NCBI GenBank assembly: GCA_033283165.1
Contig: JAWMQL010000001.1
Coordinates: forward strand, 868,001 to 932,000
Source of the DNA: JAWMQL01 sp033283165
GTDB taxonomy: Bacteria; Pseudomonadota; Gammaproteobacteria; Pseudomonadales; Halieaceae
Reading direction: 5' to 3'
Length of the DNA: 64,000 nt
Position numbers and translations under genes: made by a program. Below the pieces are notes generated by a model, which worked only from the letters and a program-made list of their open reading frames with translations, did no database searches and was not told where the DNA came from. Shown here in pieces: positions 53,289-62,375 of the stretch; position 1 is the stretch's first letter, and each line of letters begins with the position of its first letter.

Positions 53289-55121
53289 TTATTCGCATGG
53301 CGCAGGGGGCAGTGGCGCCAGCCTGGGAAGCTCGGATGCCGGGGGATTGGCAATAACACTGAGTCGCTCATAGACATTGCCGGCAAAGCAGTTGCTCTGT
53401 GCCGTCGCTGCGGAGCCGAACACGATGTCCCCCTCGAGTCCCTGGTAGGGTCCGCCAGCCAGCGGTTTGGTGCCATTGTTGACAAACACGTTGCGCAACA
53501 CCCGGTTGTTTTCGATGACCTGGGAACCGAGGACCCCGGCGAAACCTGCCGGTACGGGTGAGGTCTCGCAATCGAAATCGGTGCCCGCCAGCACGACGCA
53601 GGAGTCGGCCAGCACCATGCCGAAAGCATTGTTGTTCTCGATCCGATTCTCCACGAAGCGGGATTCGTCCATGGCCAGGGCCAGAATGCCCGTTCCCGGG
53701 TTCAGGGTTGCGAGAATCCCCCCGGTCGCAGTATTGGGCCTGTTGTTATCGTGAATCCAGTTGCGCTTGATTGTGTAGCGATTGCCGTCGGGCCGGATGG
53801 CGAAGAGATGATCCTGCAGCACAAACACGGACACGCCGGCCGTATTGTTGCGAATCTCGTTGTAGGCGGCGTAGATGTCATCACTGTTGGAGATTTCGAG
53901 ACCATTGACATTGTCCTCCATCAGGCTGTGCGTTACCTGGACATTGTCCGACGTCTCCACCCAGATGCCGCTGTCGTCCGCGCCGCTTGCCCGGCTGCGG
54001 GTGACCACGCCGTTCTTGGACAGGGTGGGGAATATACCGTAATTCCTGTTGTTCAGGGCCCAGATATCCAGAAAGCGAAATCCATCCAGCCGCTCGGTGA
54101 ACAGGCCATTGTTCGGGAAACCTTCGATCGTTATCCCGGATATCTCCACGTCGAACAGCACCGGGTCGGTCTCGGTTGTCGGCTCGACCCCCGGCAGCAC
54201 CGGAAAGGGGGGCGCCAGGCTGGAGTGACAGTCCATACACCGGGTGCGATCTCCGGGCACCACGACAATACCGTTACGCTGGCGCCCGGTGCTGCGCAGG
54301 ATGACGCGGTTTGGAGATTCAGTGTTAACACTCGCGAGGGAGTTACCCGGTGCATTTTTTGACGCCAGGTCGACCGGGGCCAGGGGCTCGCCGAGACCGA
54401 CAATGCGAAGGTGGCTCTTGCTGATTTCGAGCGCGTTGGTGCCTTGCGCCGTGCTGGCCTCGCGGTAGATGCCCGGCTCGATCAGAATGGTCGTGCCGGG
54501 CGTGGCGGCGTCAATAGCGGCCTGGATCGACTGGCCGGCGCGGACAATCATCACACCGGCGCCGGCCCGTTCGGGATGGACACTGGCCGGTGTGGCTGCC
54601 AGCTCCATTGGGGCTGCGGCAGGCAGGGGCTCACTGCCGCCCGGGTCAAGTGGGCCGATTGGCTGCGGTGGTGCCTGGTTGGCTGTGGCGGCGCCTGTGC
54701 GGGACCAGACGGTATTCGCGGCGCCCGGGGTCCAGCCCGGCTGCGACTGTGCACGAATTTCAAGCAGGTTGCTGCTACCGCCGGGATCCTTGTCAGAGTC
54801 CAGGTTTTCCACGCAGACGAAGGCTTCGATATTGCTCACCTTGCCTTCCGCATTCGGACTGCCGCAGGCCGGGTCGGTGATCGCCTTCACAATGTCCCAG
54901 CCGTAGGCGTTCCAGGGCGTACCCCCGGTGGAACTGACATGGCAAAGCTGACAGCCGGCATTGCTGCCCGAATTGGAGCCAGCACCGTACCTGGCGGTCC
55001 AGTCTTTCAGGGCGGCCTCCATTGCCAGCGCCGGGATGCACGCGCAAACCAGGGCAAGTGCGAGCCAGGCAAGCAGGTTCCGCCGCCAGTTGCAGGCCGT
55101 TGCCATCTGCGGTGTACTCAT
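53289..55121 (-). CDS. Secreted parallel beta-helix protein with two c-type heme motifs
   Basis: 610 aa from the ATG at 55121 (an upstream start at 55172 would precede the signal peptide by an unlikely tail). The signal peptide is RRNLLAWLALALVCACIPALA. A small cytochrome-like module follows: CQLCH (57-61), NAYGWD, then DSDKDPGGSSNLLEI. From about 190 a right-handed beta-helix of the NosD/pectate-lyase type begins (VRAGQSIQAAIDAATPGTTILIEPGIYRE), with repeated NN and N-x-N turns. A second heme motif, CMDCH (295-299), is inside the helix. Exported heme protein; substrate unknown. Divergent from the acyl-CoA synthetase. Confidence 0.82.
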   Translation of the reverse strand: MSTPQMATACNWRRNLLAWLALALVCACIPALAMEAALKDWTARYGAGSNSGSNAGCQLCHVSSTGGTPWNAYGWDIVKAITDPACGSPNAEGKVSNIEAFVCVENLDSDKDPGGSSNLLEIRAQSQPGWTPGAANTVWSRTGAATANQAPPQPIGPLDPGGSEPLPAAAPMELAATPASVHPERAGAGVMIVRAGQSIQAAIDAATPGTTILIEPGIYREASTAQGTNALEISKSHLRIVGLGEPLAPVDLASKNAPGNSLASVNTESPNRVILRSTGRQRNGIVVVPGDRTRCMDCHSSLAPPFPVLPGVEPTTETDPVLFDVEISGITIEGFPNNGLFTERLDGFRFLDIWALNNRNYGIFPTLSKNGVVTRSRASGADDSGIWVETSDNVQVTHSLMEDNVNGLEISNSDDIYAAYNEIRNNTAGVSVFVLQDHLFAIRPDGNRYTIKRNWIHDNNRPNTATGGILATLNPGTGILALAMDESRFVENRIENNNAFGMVLADSCVVLAGTDFDCETSPVPAGFAGVLGSQVIENNRVLRNVFVNNGTKPLAGGPYQGLEGDIVFGSAATAQSNCFAGNVYERLSVIANPPASELPRLAPLPPAPCE

Positions 55122-55290
55122 GCAAGCAGAGCGCCGGCCAGTCAGGTTTATTATTGGCCCCATAAGGTTCACCCTGGAAATCCTGCAAAGTCAGGAGGGT
55201 GAGTATAGTGCAGGGTGGGGTGTTTGCTACCGCGGACCCGGGCGGGTTCCTGGCAGTGTTGAGTTGCAAGTGAAAATTGGAGTTCCGGCA

Positions 55291-57000
55291 ATGAGCATGT
55301 CCTACGACGCAATCCAGCAAATGATGACGGCCCCGGGCCAGGCCTTCGAGATGGAGCAGGTCAACTGCGGGGGGCGGGCATTTCTCGGCTGGAAAAATGC
55401 GCCAGCCAATATGAGCCAGATTCTGCAGCAATCCCGGCAACACGGCGATGCAGAGTTTATTGTTTACCAGGATGAGCGCATCAGTTATCGCCAGCATTAC
55501 CACCGGGTTGCCGCCTTATCCCGGCGCCTGATAGAGGATTTCGGCATCGTGAAGGGTGACCGCGTGGCCATTGCCATGCGCAACTACCCCGAGTGGCTCT
55601 CTGCCTTCTGGGCGACCGTCTGCGTCGGCGCCGTGGCGGTGCCGCTGAACGCCTGGTGGACCGGGGAAGAACTCGGCTACGGGTTACGGGATTCCGGTTC
55701 CAGACTGGTATTTGCGGACGGCGAACGATTGTCCCGCCTGCAGGGCGTAAGGGGCAGCTTGCCGGATCTGGAACATATCGTAGCCGTTCGTTGCGACTCC
55801 CTACCCCGCAACGTGATCGATTACGCAGGTCTGGTCACCGGCCCGGATGCCGAACTCCCTGCCATTGACCTTCAACCGGACGACGACGCGACCATCTTCT
55901 ATACCTCGGGAACCACCGGTTTTCCCAAGGGCACCCTGGGCTCCCACCGCAACTTCTGCAGCGTACCCCTCACGCTCGCCTATATGGGAGTGCAAACCCT
56001 GCTGCGCTCTGGCGGCTCCCTGCAGGACCTGGCGGCAATGCAAAAGACACGGCAGACAACCCTGCTGACGGTGCCGCTATTTCACGTAACCGGCTGTCAC
56101 GGTGCAATGCTCGGCACGCTGAACGGCGGCGGCAAACTGGTCATGATGTACAAATGGGACCCGGAAGAGGCACTGGCGCTGATCGAGCGGGAGCGGGTTA
56201 CCCTGTTCAGCGGTGTACCGACCATGGCCTGGCAGCTGCTGGAGGTTCCCGGGTTCGATCAGCGAGACCTGTCCAGCCTCGCCAGCATCGGCTACGGGGG
56301 CGCTCCCGCCGCACCGGAAATCCTCCGTCGCGTCAGTTCCAGTATCCCCGCCGCCAGTGCCTCCAGCGGCTGGGGCATTACCGAGACCTCGGCCGGGATC
56401 AGTATGATCGGCGGCCTGGACTATCGCGAGAAGCCCGACAGCGTCGGCAGACCGGTTCCGGTCTGCGAGGTCAAGGTAGTCGATGCCACAGGGCTGGAAC
56501 TTGCCAGCGGGGACACCGGTGAACTGTGGGTTCGCGGTCCGAACGTCGCGCAGGGTTACTGGCACAAGCCGGAAGCCACGGCGGAGAGTTTTGTCGACGG
56601 TTGGTTTCGCACGGGTGACCTGGGGTGGATCGACCACGACGGCTGTATATACATTGTGGACCGCATCAAGGACATGATCATTCGCGGTGGTGAGAATGTG
56701 TACTGTGCCGAGGTCGAGGCTGCGCTACTCGAGCACCCGGCGGTGCGGGCCGCCAGCGTGTTCGGCGTGCCTCACACGGTATTGGGCGAGGAGGTCGGTG
56801 CGGTGGTTCAGGTCACTGAATTGAACGCGGTGAGCCCTGGCCAGTTACGCGAGCACCTGGCCGGGCGACTCGCAGGCTTCAAGATCCCGGCTCACTTCTG
56901 GCTCATCGAGGAGCCTTTGCCGGTGGGCGCAACCGGCAAGATCCAGAAGCGGGAGTTGAAAGAGCACTACACACCCCTGGTGGAACAGGCTGGCGGATAG
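55291..57000 (+). CDS. Acyl-CoA synthetase (class I adenylate-forming enzyme)
   Basis: 569 aa from the ATG at 55291, with GGAG eight bases upstream; the frame is open far upstream but lies over the divergent gene. ATP/AMP motifs are YTSGTTGFPKG, GWGITETS, GWFRTGDLGW and the C-terminal GKIQKREL with the catalytic Lys. It activates a carboxylic acid, probably of medium chain or alicyclic type, to its CoA ester. No signal peptide. It lies between the beta-helix protein and the PhoD remnant; an operon partner is not obvious. Confidence 0.92.
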   Translation: MSMSYDAIQQMMTAPGQAFEMEQVNCGGRAFLGWKNAPANMSQILQQSRQHGDAEFIVYQDERISYRQHYHRVAALSRRLIEDFGIVKGDRVAIAMRNYPEWLSAFWATVCVGAVAVPLNAWWTGEELGYGLRDSGSRLVFADGERLSRLQGVRGSLPDLEHIVAVRCDSLPRNVIDYAGLVTGPDAELPAIDLQPDDDATIFYTSGTTGFPKGTLGSHRNFCSVPLTLAYMGVQTLLRSGGSLQDLAAMQKTRQTTLLTVPLFHVTGCHGAMLGTLNGGGKLVMMYKWDPEEALALIERERVTLFSGVPTMAWQLLEVPGFDQRDLSSLASIGYGGAPAAPEILRRVSSSIPAASASSGWGITETSAGISMIGGLDYREKPDSVGRPVPVCEVKVVDATGLELASGDTGELWVRGPNVAQGYWHKPEATAESFVDGWFRTGDLGWIDHDGCIYIVDRIKDMIIRGGENVYCAEVEAALLEHPAVRAASVFGVPHTVLGEEVGAVVQVTELNAVSPGQLREHLAGRLAGFKIPAHFWLIEEPLPVGATGKIQKRELKEHYTPLVEQAGG

Positions 57001-57029
57001 CTCGTGCATCCGCTACCGACGACCGAACC

Positions 57030-57880
57030 ATGATGCATTGCTCCCCGTTTTTAACCAGGCTGACGCTTTTCCTGCTGGCAGGTATGTCCGCGTGGGTGGG
57101 GGCAGCCGGCGCACCCTCGTCTGATCCCTTGGCGGTGGTTACGCGCCTGGCCACAGCCGGCCGGGTACCTATTTTGCGAAAGTATTTGGCCCTCCGGGCA
57201 GGCGACTGCAGCTCGTCTCGATCGATACACGCACGTTCAGCTCGGCGCGGGAGGGCACCCTGTTGGGTACGGCGCAGTGGCGATGGTTGGCAGGGCAACT
57301 GGCGGAACCTGCGGATTTTCGCATTATTGCCTCCAGCATCCAGGTGATTGCCGACCCCAGGGGCCTGGACGGATGGGGCAACTACCCGGCCGAGCGCGAG
57401 CGCCTGCTCTCGCTGATAGGGGAGGCCGGGGCCGACCGGGTGCTGATATTGAGCGGAACCGGACTGTATGCCGAGGCCTCCATCACCGTGGCAGCTGGCA
57501 AGCCCCTGTTGGAATTCACCTGCAGCGGTCCTGCACCTGTCGATCTCGACCACACAATGGTGCCCAACCCCTACCGGGTTGCCGGCCCCTATGTGGCGGA
57601 GCATTTCGGCCTGCTGGAGATCGACTGGGACATCGCCGGCAGCTACGGTGTGACCTTCAACGTGATCGGCCCGGACGGCCTCCCGGCCCTGCGCTACCGG
57701 CTCGGTGAAGTGTACGAGGGACGGGAACCACCGACCCGCCTGGAGCGGGTTGAAGTGCCCGTGGATAACACGCGACTGGACCTGCGACAGGGCGTATTCA
57801 GGCGCGACGAGGTAAGGCCCTACAACCAGCCTCCCAGGGATCGTTACGGCAAGGACTTCCCGCGAAGCCAGGCCAGATAA
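57030..57880 (+). pseudogene. Remnant of a PhoD-like alkaline phosphatase
   Basis: The first frame (57030 onward) encodes a good signal peptide, MMHCSPFLTRLTLFLLAGMSAWVGAAGA, then runs into PILRKYLALRAG and loses similarity. Another frame, open from 57125 to 57880, encodes the C-terminal end of a PhoD phosphatase: KVFGPPGRRLQLVSIDTRTF, GTAQWRWLAGQL, IIASSIQVIAD, GNYPAERERLL. The central metal-binding core of roughly 250 residues is missing, and the two pieces are out of frame near 57165-57180. This is a decayed gene with an internal deletion and frameshift, or possibly an assembly fault. Confidence 0.8.
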
Positions 57881-57932
57881 TGGCTGCCCCGGCACCTGCC
57901 GGCCGGGTCGATAGCATTAAAGCGCGCTCCGT

Positions 57933-59264
57933 TCAGGCCAGCAACTCGGGGATATTGCGCCTCGTTTCCATAGACCTGGTGCCCCAGCTTTCTACCTGCA
58001 GGCCCATGGCCTGCTGCACGGTCAGCCCGATACGGCTGATCGGGTCTGCTTTGCCCGCCATATGGAAGCCGGTCCGGATGCGGCCACCGGCGCCTCCCGC
58101 CACCATGGTGGGAATCCCCTCGACCGCGTGGGCCTTGGCAATGGAACAGTCCGAATGGGCGAGGATCAGGCAATTGTCGAGCAGGGTGCCATCGCCCTCG
58201 GGAATTTCCGCCAGCGCATCGAGAAAGTCGCGCCAGGCCAGCATACTCTGGGTGGCGAACCAGCCTACCTGCTCCTGGTAGCCCAGTTCCGGGTTGACCG
58301 GCTCTTCGTGGGTCAGGGTGTGATGGGTGGTGGTGGAGCCGCGGCGGCGCAGGTTGGACGTGGTATCAGAGAACAACACGTTGACGACGCGGGTCTGGTT
58401 GCATTGCAGGGCCCTGGCCAGCAGGCCGGCCATCAATTTGTGGGTCTCCATCACATGCTCCATCTCGGAATCCAGCACCAGGTCCGGTGGCGGGTCCGGA
58501 ATAGTGAAGTTTTCCACCGGCGCCGGCGGTTCCAGCTGCAGGGCGAGCTGGTTTTCCAACTGCCGGATGGAGGTGAAGTACTCATCCAGCCGCCTGCGGT
58601 CCTCGGCCCCCACCGAGCGCATCAGTTGCTTGCGATCCTCTGTTACCGCGGAGAGCACGCTCTTGTGCACCATGGTGCGAGAATCCGGTGTGAACCCGGC
58701 CGCGTTCGGATCCTGGAAGCCGGCGCCGAATATGCGTTTGTACAGGGCCAGCGGCGAAGTTTCACTGGGGTTGGGGGAGCCTGCCGCGCGATAGGAATAA
58801 GAGCGCTGTATGCCCGAGGTACTGACCTCTATAGAACTGAACCGCGTGCCCTTGCCGATCTCGTCTCCGATCAGTACGTCCAGCGTCGGCGCCTCCACCC
58901 GGTCATTCGGTACCGGTATGCCGGTGCGTAGGCCCAGGCAGCCGGTCACGTGTGGCTTGTTCGGGACGCCGTCCAGCCTGACGTCGAAGCCGCTGAAAAT
59001 GGCCAGTTGGTCGCGATAGGGCGCCAGGGGTTCGAGATCGGGTGGCAGGGTGAAATCGGTCCCGGTGCCCTCCGGGATCCACTTTTCCGGGATATGGCCA
59101 CAACCCCAGATCCAGCTGCCGAAGCGCACCGGGATGCGGCGGCCGGTCGCCGCAAACGCCTTGCCACTGTCGTTGAGAAACAGGTCCAACACGGGCAAAG
59201 CGACGCCCACAGCGGCGCCACCGAGCAGGCCGCGTAACACGGTTCTGCGATGGTATTTATTCAT
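57933..59264 (-). CDS. DUF1552 family Tat-exported protein
   Basis: 443 aa. The N-terminus carries a twin-arginine signal (HRRTVLRGLLGGAAVGVALP), so it is likely exported folded with a cofactor or metal. Family blocks are PVRFGSWIWGCGHIPEKW, LAIFSGFDV, HVTGCLGLRTG and HHTLTHE. DUF1552 proteins are common in planctomycetes and myxobacteria, next to DUF1592-type cytochrome proteins, and have no known activity. Its ATG overlaps the DUF1592 stop as ATGA, with AAGGAG upstream, so it is coupled to that gene. Confidence 0.9.
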   Translation of the reverse strand: MNKYHRRTVLRGLLGGAAVGVALPVLDLFLNDSGKAFAATGRRIPVRFGSWIWGCGHIPEKWIPEGTGTDFTLPPDLEPLAPYRDQLAIFSGFDVRLDGVPNKPHVTGCLGLRTGIPVPNDRVEAPTLDVLIGDEIGKGTRFSSIEVSTSGIQRSYSYRAAGSPNPSETSPLALYKRIFGAGFQDPNAAGFTPDSRTMVHKSVLSAVTEDRKQLMRSVGAEDRRRLDEYFTSIRQLENQLALQLEPPAPVENFTIPDPPPDLVLDSEMEHVMETHKLMAGLLARALQCNQTRVVNVLFSDTTSNLRRRGSTTTHHTLTHEEPVNPELGYQEQVGWFATQSMLAWRDFLDALAEIPEGDGTLLDNCLILAHSDCSIAKAHAVEGIPTMVAGGAGGRIRTGFHMAGKADPISRIGLTVQQAMGLQVESWGTRSMETRRNIPELLA

Positions 59265-61009
59265 GACGGGTCTCCTTGCGCTTCCCGCGCGGCGGCGACG
59301 GTTTCTTCGCCCTCATCAGTGCTCGGTGGTGAAGCGGCGTAAAATGCCTCGCTGACCGCGATGGTCTGCATCAGTCCCGGCAACCGGTAGCCGTTGTCGG
59401 CAAAAATCTGGTTAAGCTGCTCAATGAAGGGTTTTTCCGCGGCAACGGTCTTGCGCCCAACCGCTGACCGGTACAGCTTGCTCACCAGGCAACGGGGCGT
59501 CTCCGGGTGGTCGTGCAACGCCTGGCCCAGGCCGGGCGCTGCCTCGAACTCGCGGCCGTCCAGGGAACCGCTGACGTCGATAATCGCGCCGTTTTCCCGG
59601 GTGCGGAAGCCTCCCACTCCGTCAAACCGCTCCAGGGTCAGGCCCAACGGGTCCATCAGTGTATGACAGGCCTTGCAGGCCGGTTGGGTACGGTGCGCCT
59701 CGAGCCGGTCCCGAGCGGTTGGCCGGGCAGCATTAGAGTCATCATTGATGCCGGTAAAATCCACGTCCACTGGCGGGTCGGGGACGTGCTGACAGAGGAA
59801 TACCTCGCGGATGGCCTTGCCACGCAGGGTAGGGGAGGAGCGGCCGGGATGAGAGTGCAGGGCCAGGAAGCCGACCTGTGACTGGATGCCCGCGCGGCCG
59901 CTGCGCTCGGAGAACTCAGACATGGCCCAGCCGTTGCGAGTGGCCACGGGCATTCGGTAAACGACGCCCAGCGATCGCGTGAGCGGGGCGCTGCGGGTAG
60001 TAAACAGGTCGCGGTAATCGCCATTCCGGGTCAGCAGGTGATCGGTGATGGTCAGCAGGGTTTGCTCCCTGGCGTCCTCGGCCACGGCTGAATTGTAGCT
60101 GGGGTAGATGACCGGGTCCTTGGCGAGGTCGTCGAACAGTTCAAACTGCAGCATGTCATCAAAGAACACGCGCACCGCATTGGCGAAGCGCGGGGACGCC
60201 ATCAACCGTTCCACCTGGTGTGCCAGCCCCTGTTCTGTATCCAGTTCACCGGCACCGGCCGCGCGCAGCAGCTCGTCGTCGGGAGTCGAACCGGTAATAA
60301 AGTAGCTGAGGCGAGTGGCCCGGGACCAGGCGTCAAGCCGATAGTGTCCTGGCTTCGCCGGATCCGGCTCTACCCGCTCGATGCGCAGCAGGAAGTCAGG
60401 CGATATCATCATGCCGACCAGAGCGAATTCCAGCCCGCTGTAAAAATCGCCCAGGCGCTGCTGAGTGTTCCGGGCGGCGTCCAGGAAGCGTCCGGTTTCG
60501 CTATCGGACAGGGGCCTGCGGAACAGCAGCCGCCCGAAGTGTTCCACGATCCGGGTGGCACAGTCTTCATCAAACCGGTTGGCCACTGCCGGCTGGCAGG
60601 GAAGCAATTGGTCCCGCCACGCCTCGCTCAACACCGCCGCCGCAATGCCCCGCGCAGACGCGTCGTACTGTTCAACGCTGAAGGGGGACAGACCAGACTC
60701 ACTGGTGCCCACGGCGATCAGGCCATCTGAACGCAGGGCGCGCTCGAAACGGCCGACCACGGGAATTCCGGGATCAAAGATATCGGCCACGGTTGCCCGG
60801 TACTGGGCCTCGGTGAGCCGGCGCATGACCGGCTGTGCGGCGGCCGGCGACCCGGCGGCCGGCGACCCGGCGCCCGGCGACCCGGCGGCCGGCGCCGCGG
60901 CCTGGGGCGTATTCGCCGCCACCGGGTCGGAACCAGGCAGCAGCTGACAGGCCACCAGCACGACCAGCGCCGCTAAACCCTTATTCACAGCTGCAGGTCT
61001 CACTTTCAC
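59261..61009 (-). CDS. DUF1592/DUF1588/DUF1585-type secreted heme protein
   Basis: 582 aa with GTG start. The N-terminal signal region ends near DPVAANTPQ, then an Ala-Gly-Ser-Pro linker. Blocks in order are MRRLTEAQYRATVADIF (DUF1587-like), LLFRRPLSDSETGRFL and DFLLRIE (DUF1592), GFLALHSHPGRSSPTLRGKAIREVFLC (DUF1588) and CxxCH at Cys445-His449 followed by TLMDPLGLTLERFDGVG (DUF1585). The heme motif suggests electron transfer in the periplasm or at the surface. Coupled by overlaps to both neighbours; function of the family is unknown. Confidence 0.9.
   Translation of the reverse strand: MKVRPAAVNKGLAALVVLVACQLLPGSDPVAANTPQAAAPAAGSPGAGSPAAGSPAAAQPVMRRLTEAQYRATVADIFDPGIPVVGRFERALRSDGLIAVGTSESGLSPFSVEQYDASARGIAAAVLSEAWRDQLLPCQPAVANRFDEDCATRIVEHFGRLLFRRPLSDSETGRFLDAARNTQQRLGDFYSGLEFALVGMMISPDFLLRIERVEPDPAKPGHYRLDAWSRATRLSYFITGSTPDDELLRAAGAGELDTEQGLAHQVERLMASPRFANAVRVFFDDMLQFELFDDLAKDPVIYPSYNSAVAEDAREQTLLTITDHLLTRNGDYRDLFTTRSAPLTRSLGVVYRMPVATRNGWAMSEFSERSGRAGIQSQVGFLALHSHPGRSSPTLRGKAIREVFLCQHVPDPPVDVDFTGINDDSNAARPTARDRLEAHRTQPACKACHTLMDPLGLTLERFDGVGGFRTRENGAIIDVSGSLDGREFEAAPGLGQALHDHPETPRCLVSKLYRSAVGRKTVAAEKPFIEQLNQIFADNGYRLPGLMQTIAVSEAFYAASPPSTDEGEETVAAAREAQGDPS
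60844..60888. repeat. 15-bp tandem repeat inside the DUF1592-type gene
   Basis: Three copies of CCGGCGACCCGGCGG (60844-60858, 60859-60873 with one change, 60874-60888), followed by a decayed fourth. They encode the Ala-Gly-Ser-Pro linker between the signal region and the first domain. Copy number may vary among strains without breaking the frame. Confidence 0.85.
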
Positions 61010-62238
61010 TAGTACGGATCCCGACGGTTGCCCGCCGCATCCAGTTCCTCGTTGACACTGCTGGTCTCCTCGTCGACCACGAAGGCCGGAATGGCGGTGA
61101 GGCGATACTGGGTCGAGATGGAGGTGCAGCGTCCGGTTTCGGGATCGGGGTCGGCATCCGCGTGTTCATACAGGGCGTAGTAGGCCCCCTCGCAGGTGTG
61201 ACCTAGGACAAAGGCCGCACCGATGGAGGACCCGGCCCGCAACCTGACAGGGGCCAGTTGGCCCGTACCATCGGTGGCATTGCGAAAGCCGAACTTGAAG
61301 TTGTACAGGTCCTCCACCTTCGTATAGCCGGCCAGGTAGCCGTCCAGGGTTCCGTCCTCACTGATGGCCAGCCTGGCGACGGCGCGCTCCAGCGGGCGGT
61401 CCAGGCGCATGCTGTTGACCACCCAGTGAAACCTCACGTCCACCGGGTCCGTGGTCAGAATGCCATTCCTGATCCGGCCGCTGGTCGTCGCCCGGTAGCG
61501 GGGGTCCTGGGTCATGGCGTAAGTGGCGAACGGGAGAGGTTCCCGGGCGGGGCTCAACTGGATCGGATCGGCGTTGGCGTAAAAACCGACCTCGACGCTT
61601 TCGTCGTTCACGATATCGTCGACCCCGTCCAGGGTGATCAGGATACCCCAGGCCCCGGTCAGCATGACGATATCAAAGATATTGGATTGGCCGGTGGACT
61701 GGAACGACTTGTTGCACCCCACCACGCGGTAGAACTGGTTGTCGATCCCGGTTTCACCGTTCATCCCGGGAAAATCGTCGTGAGCACAGCTGCCCGCTGG
61801 AGTCTCTCCGTTCGCCACCGAAGCCCTGCCATCCAGATCTATCCCATCAACCGGCACCTCAGCGGATACGGTGCGGAAGGTCGGATTGGGTGAGCCAAGC
61901 TCCGGATTCTGGCAGAGATTCTCTATCCCCGAGTCACTGAATGCCGACTGGAACAGGCGCCTTACATAGTCCTGTTCGTTCTCGCCTTCCTTGCGCTGCA
62001 GGTCCGGCGCGCCGACAAAGACATCGCCCTGGTTGGTATACCCTTCGGTCATGCCATCCGGGCAGGCTCCGTTGACCTCGGCATCTTCCGCCAGGGCGTA
62101 TTCGAAGTTCGACACCACGAAACCGGCCTGGCCGTCCATGACAAAATCCGCCTGTCCATAAGCAGAATGCGCAGATGCCAGCAAGGCGCTGGCTACCAAG
62201 CCCAACACTGACCCACTGGTTAGCGATTTATTGGCCAT
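61009..62238 (-). CDS. Exported protein of unknown function, first gene of the DUF1592-DUF1552 operon
   Basis: 409 aa with a clear signal peptide (GLVASALLASAHSAYG). The mature part has several Cys residues (ACPDG, NLCQN, GSCAHDDF, VGCNKS, HTCEG, GRCTS), probably in disulfides, and many acidic residues. I do not recognise a domain. Its stop overlaps the GTG of the DUF1592-type gene (TAGTG), so they are translated together. Probably a periplasmic partner or substrate of the heme protein; that is inference. Similar companions occur in other DUF1552/DUF1592 loci as far as I recall. Confidence 0.8.
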   Translation of the reverse strand: MANKSLTSGSVLGLVASALLASAHSAYGQADFVMDGQAGFVVSNFEYALAEDAEVNGACPDGMTEGYTNQGDVFVGAPDLQRKEGENEQDYVRRLFQSAFSDSGIENLCQNPELGSPNPTFRTVSAEVPVDGIDLDGRASVANGETPAGSCAHDDFPGMNGETGIDNQFYRVVGCNKSFQSTGQSNIFDIVMLTGAWGILITLDGVDDIVNDESVEVGFYANADPIQLSPAREPLPFATYAMTQDPRYRATTSGRIRNGILTTDPVDVRFHWVVNSMRLDRPLERAVARLAISEDGTLDGYLAGYTKVEDLYNFKFGFRNATDGTGQLAPVRLRAGSSIGAAFVLGHTCEGAYYALYEHADADPDPETGRCTSISTQYRLTAIPAFVVDEETSSVNEELDAAGNRRDPY

Positions 62239-62375
62239 TACAGTTCTTCACCTCGGCTCTGTTATATTTCGCTGGTTTCAGGCGCTGACACAACCACCTG
62301 GTAGCTGGCTATTACGCAGCAGCCCGGCTAATATAACACCCCTGTTAGAAACCTCAAATTACAACCCGGTAATCT
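62239..62375. promoter_or_regulatory. Divergent promoter region with inverted octamers
   Basis: GTTATATT (62261-62268) and AATATAAC (62330-62337) are exact reverse complements 61 bases apart, in a 137-bp divergent gap. Read outwards, each gives TATAAC or TAATAT, so they may be the two -10 boxes. They could also be half-sites or paired operators for the TetR protein encoded next door. No good -35 was found for either. Confidence 0.4.

Noticed and set aside
54961..55290. N-terminal extension of the acyl-CoA synthetase by 110 residues
   Set aside because: The extension covers the start of the divergent beta-helix gene and is not conserved; ATG 55291 has a good GGAG site.
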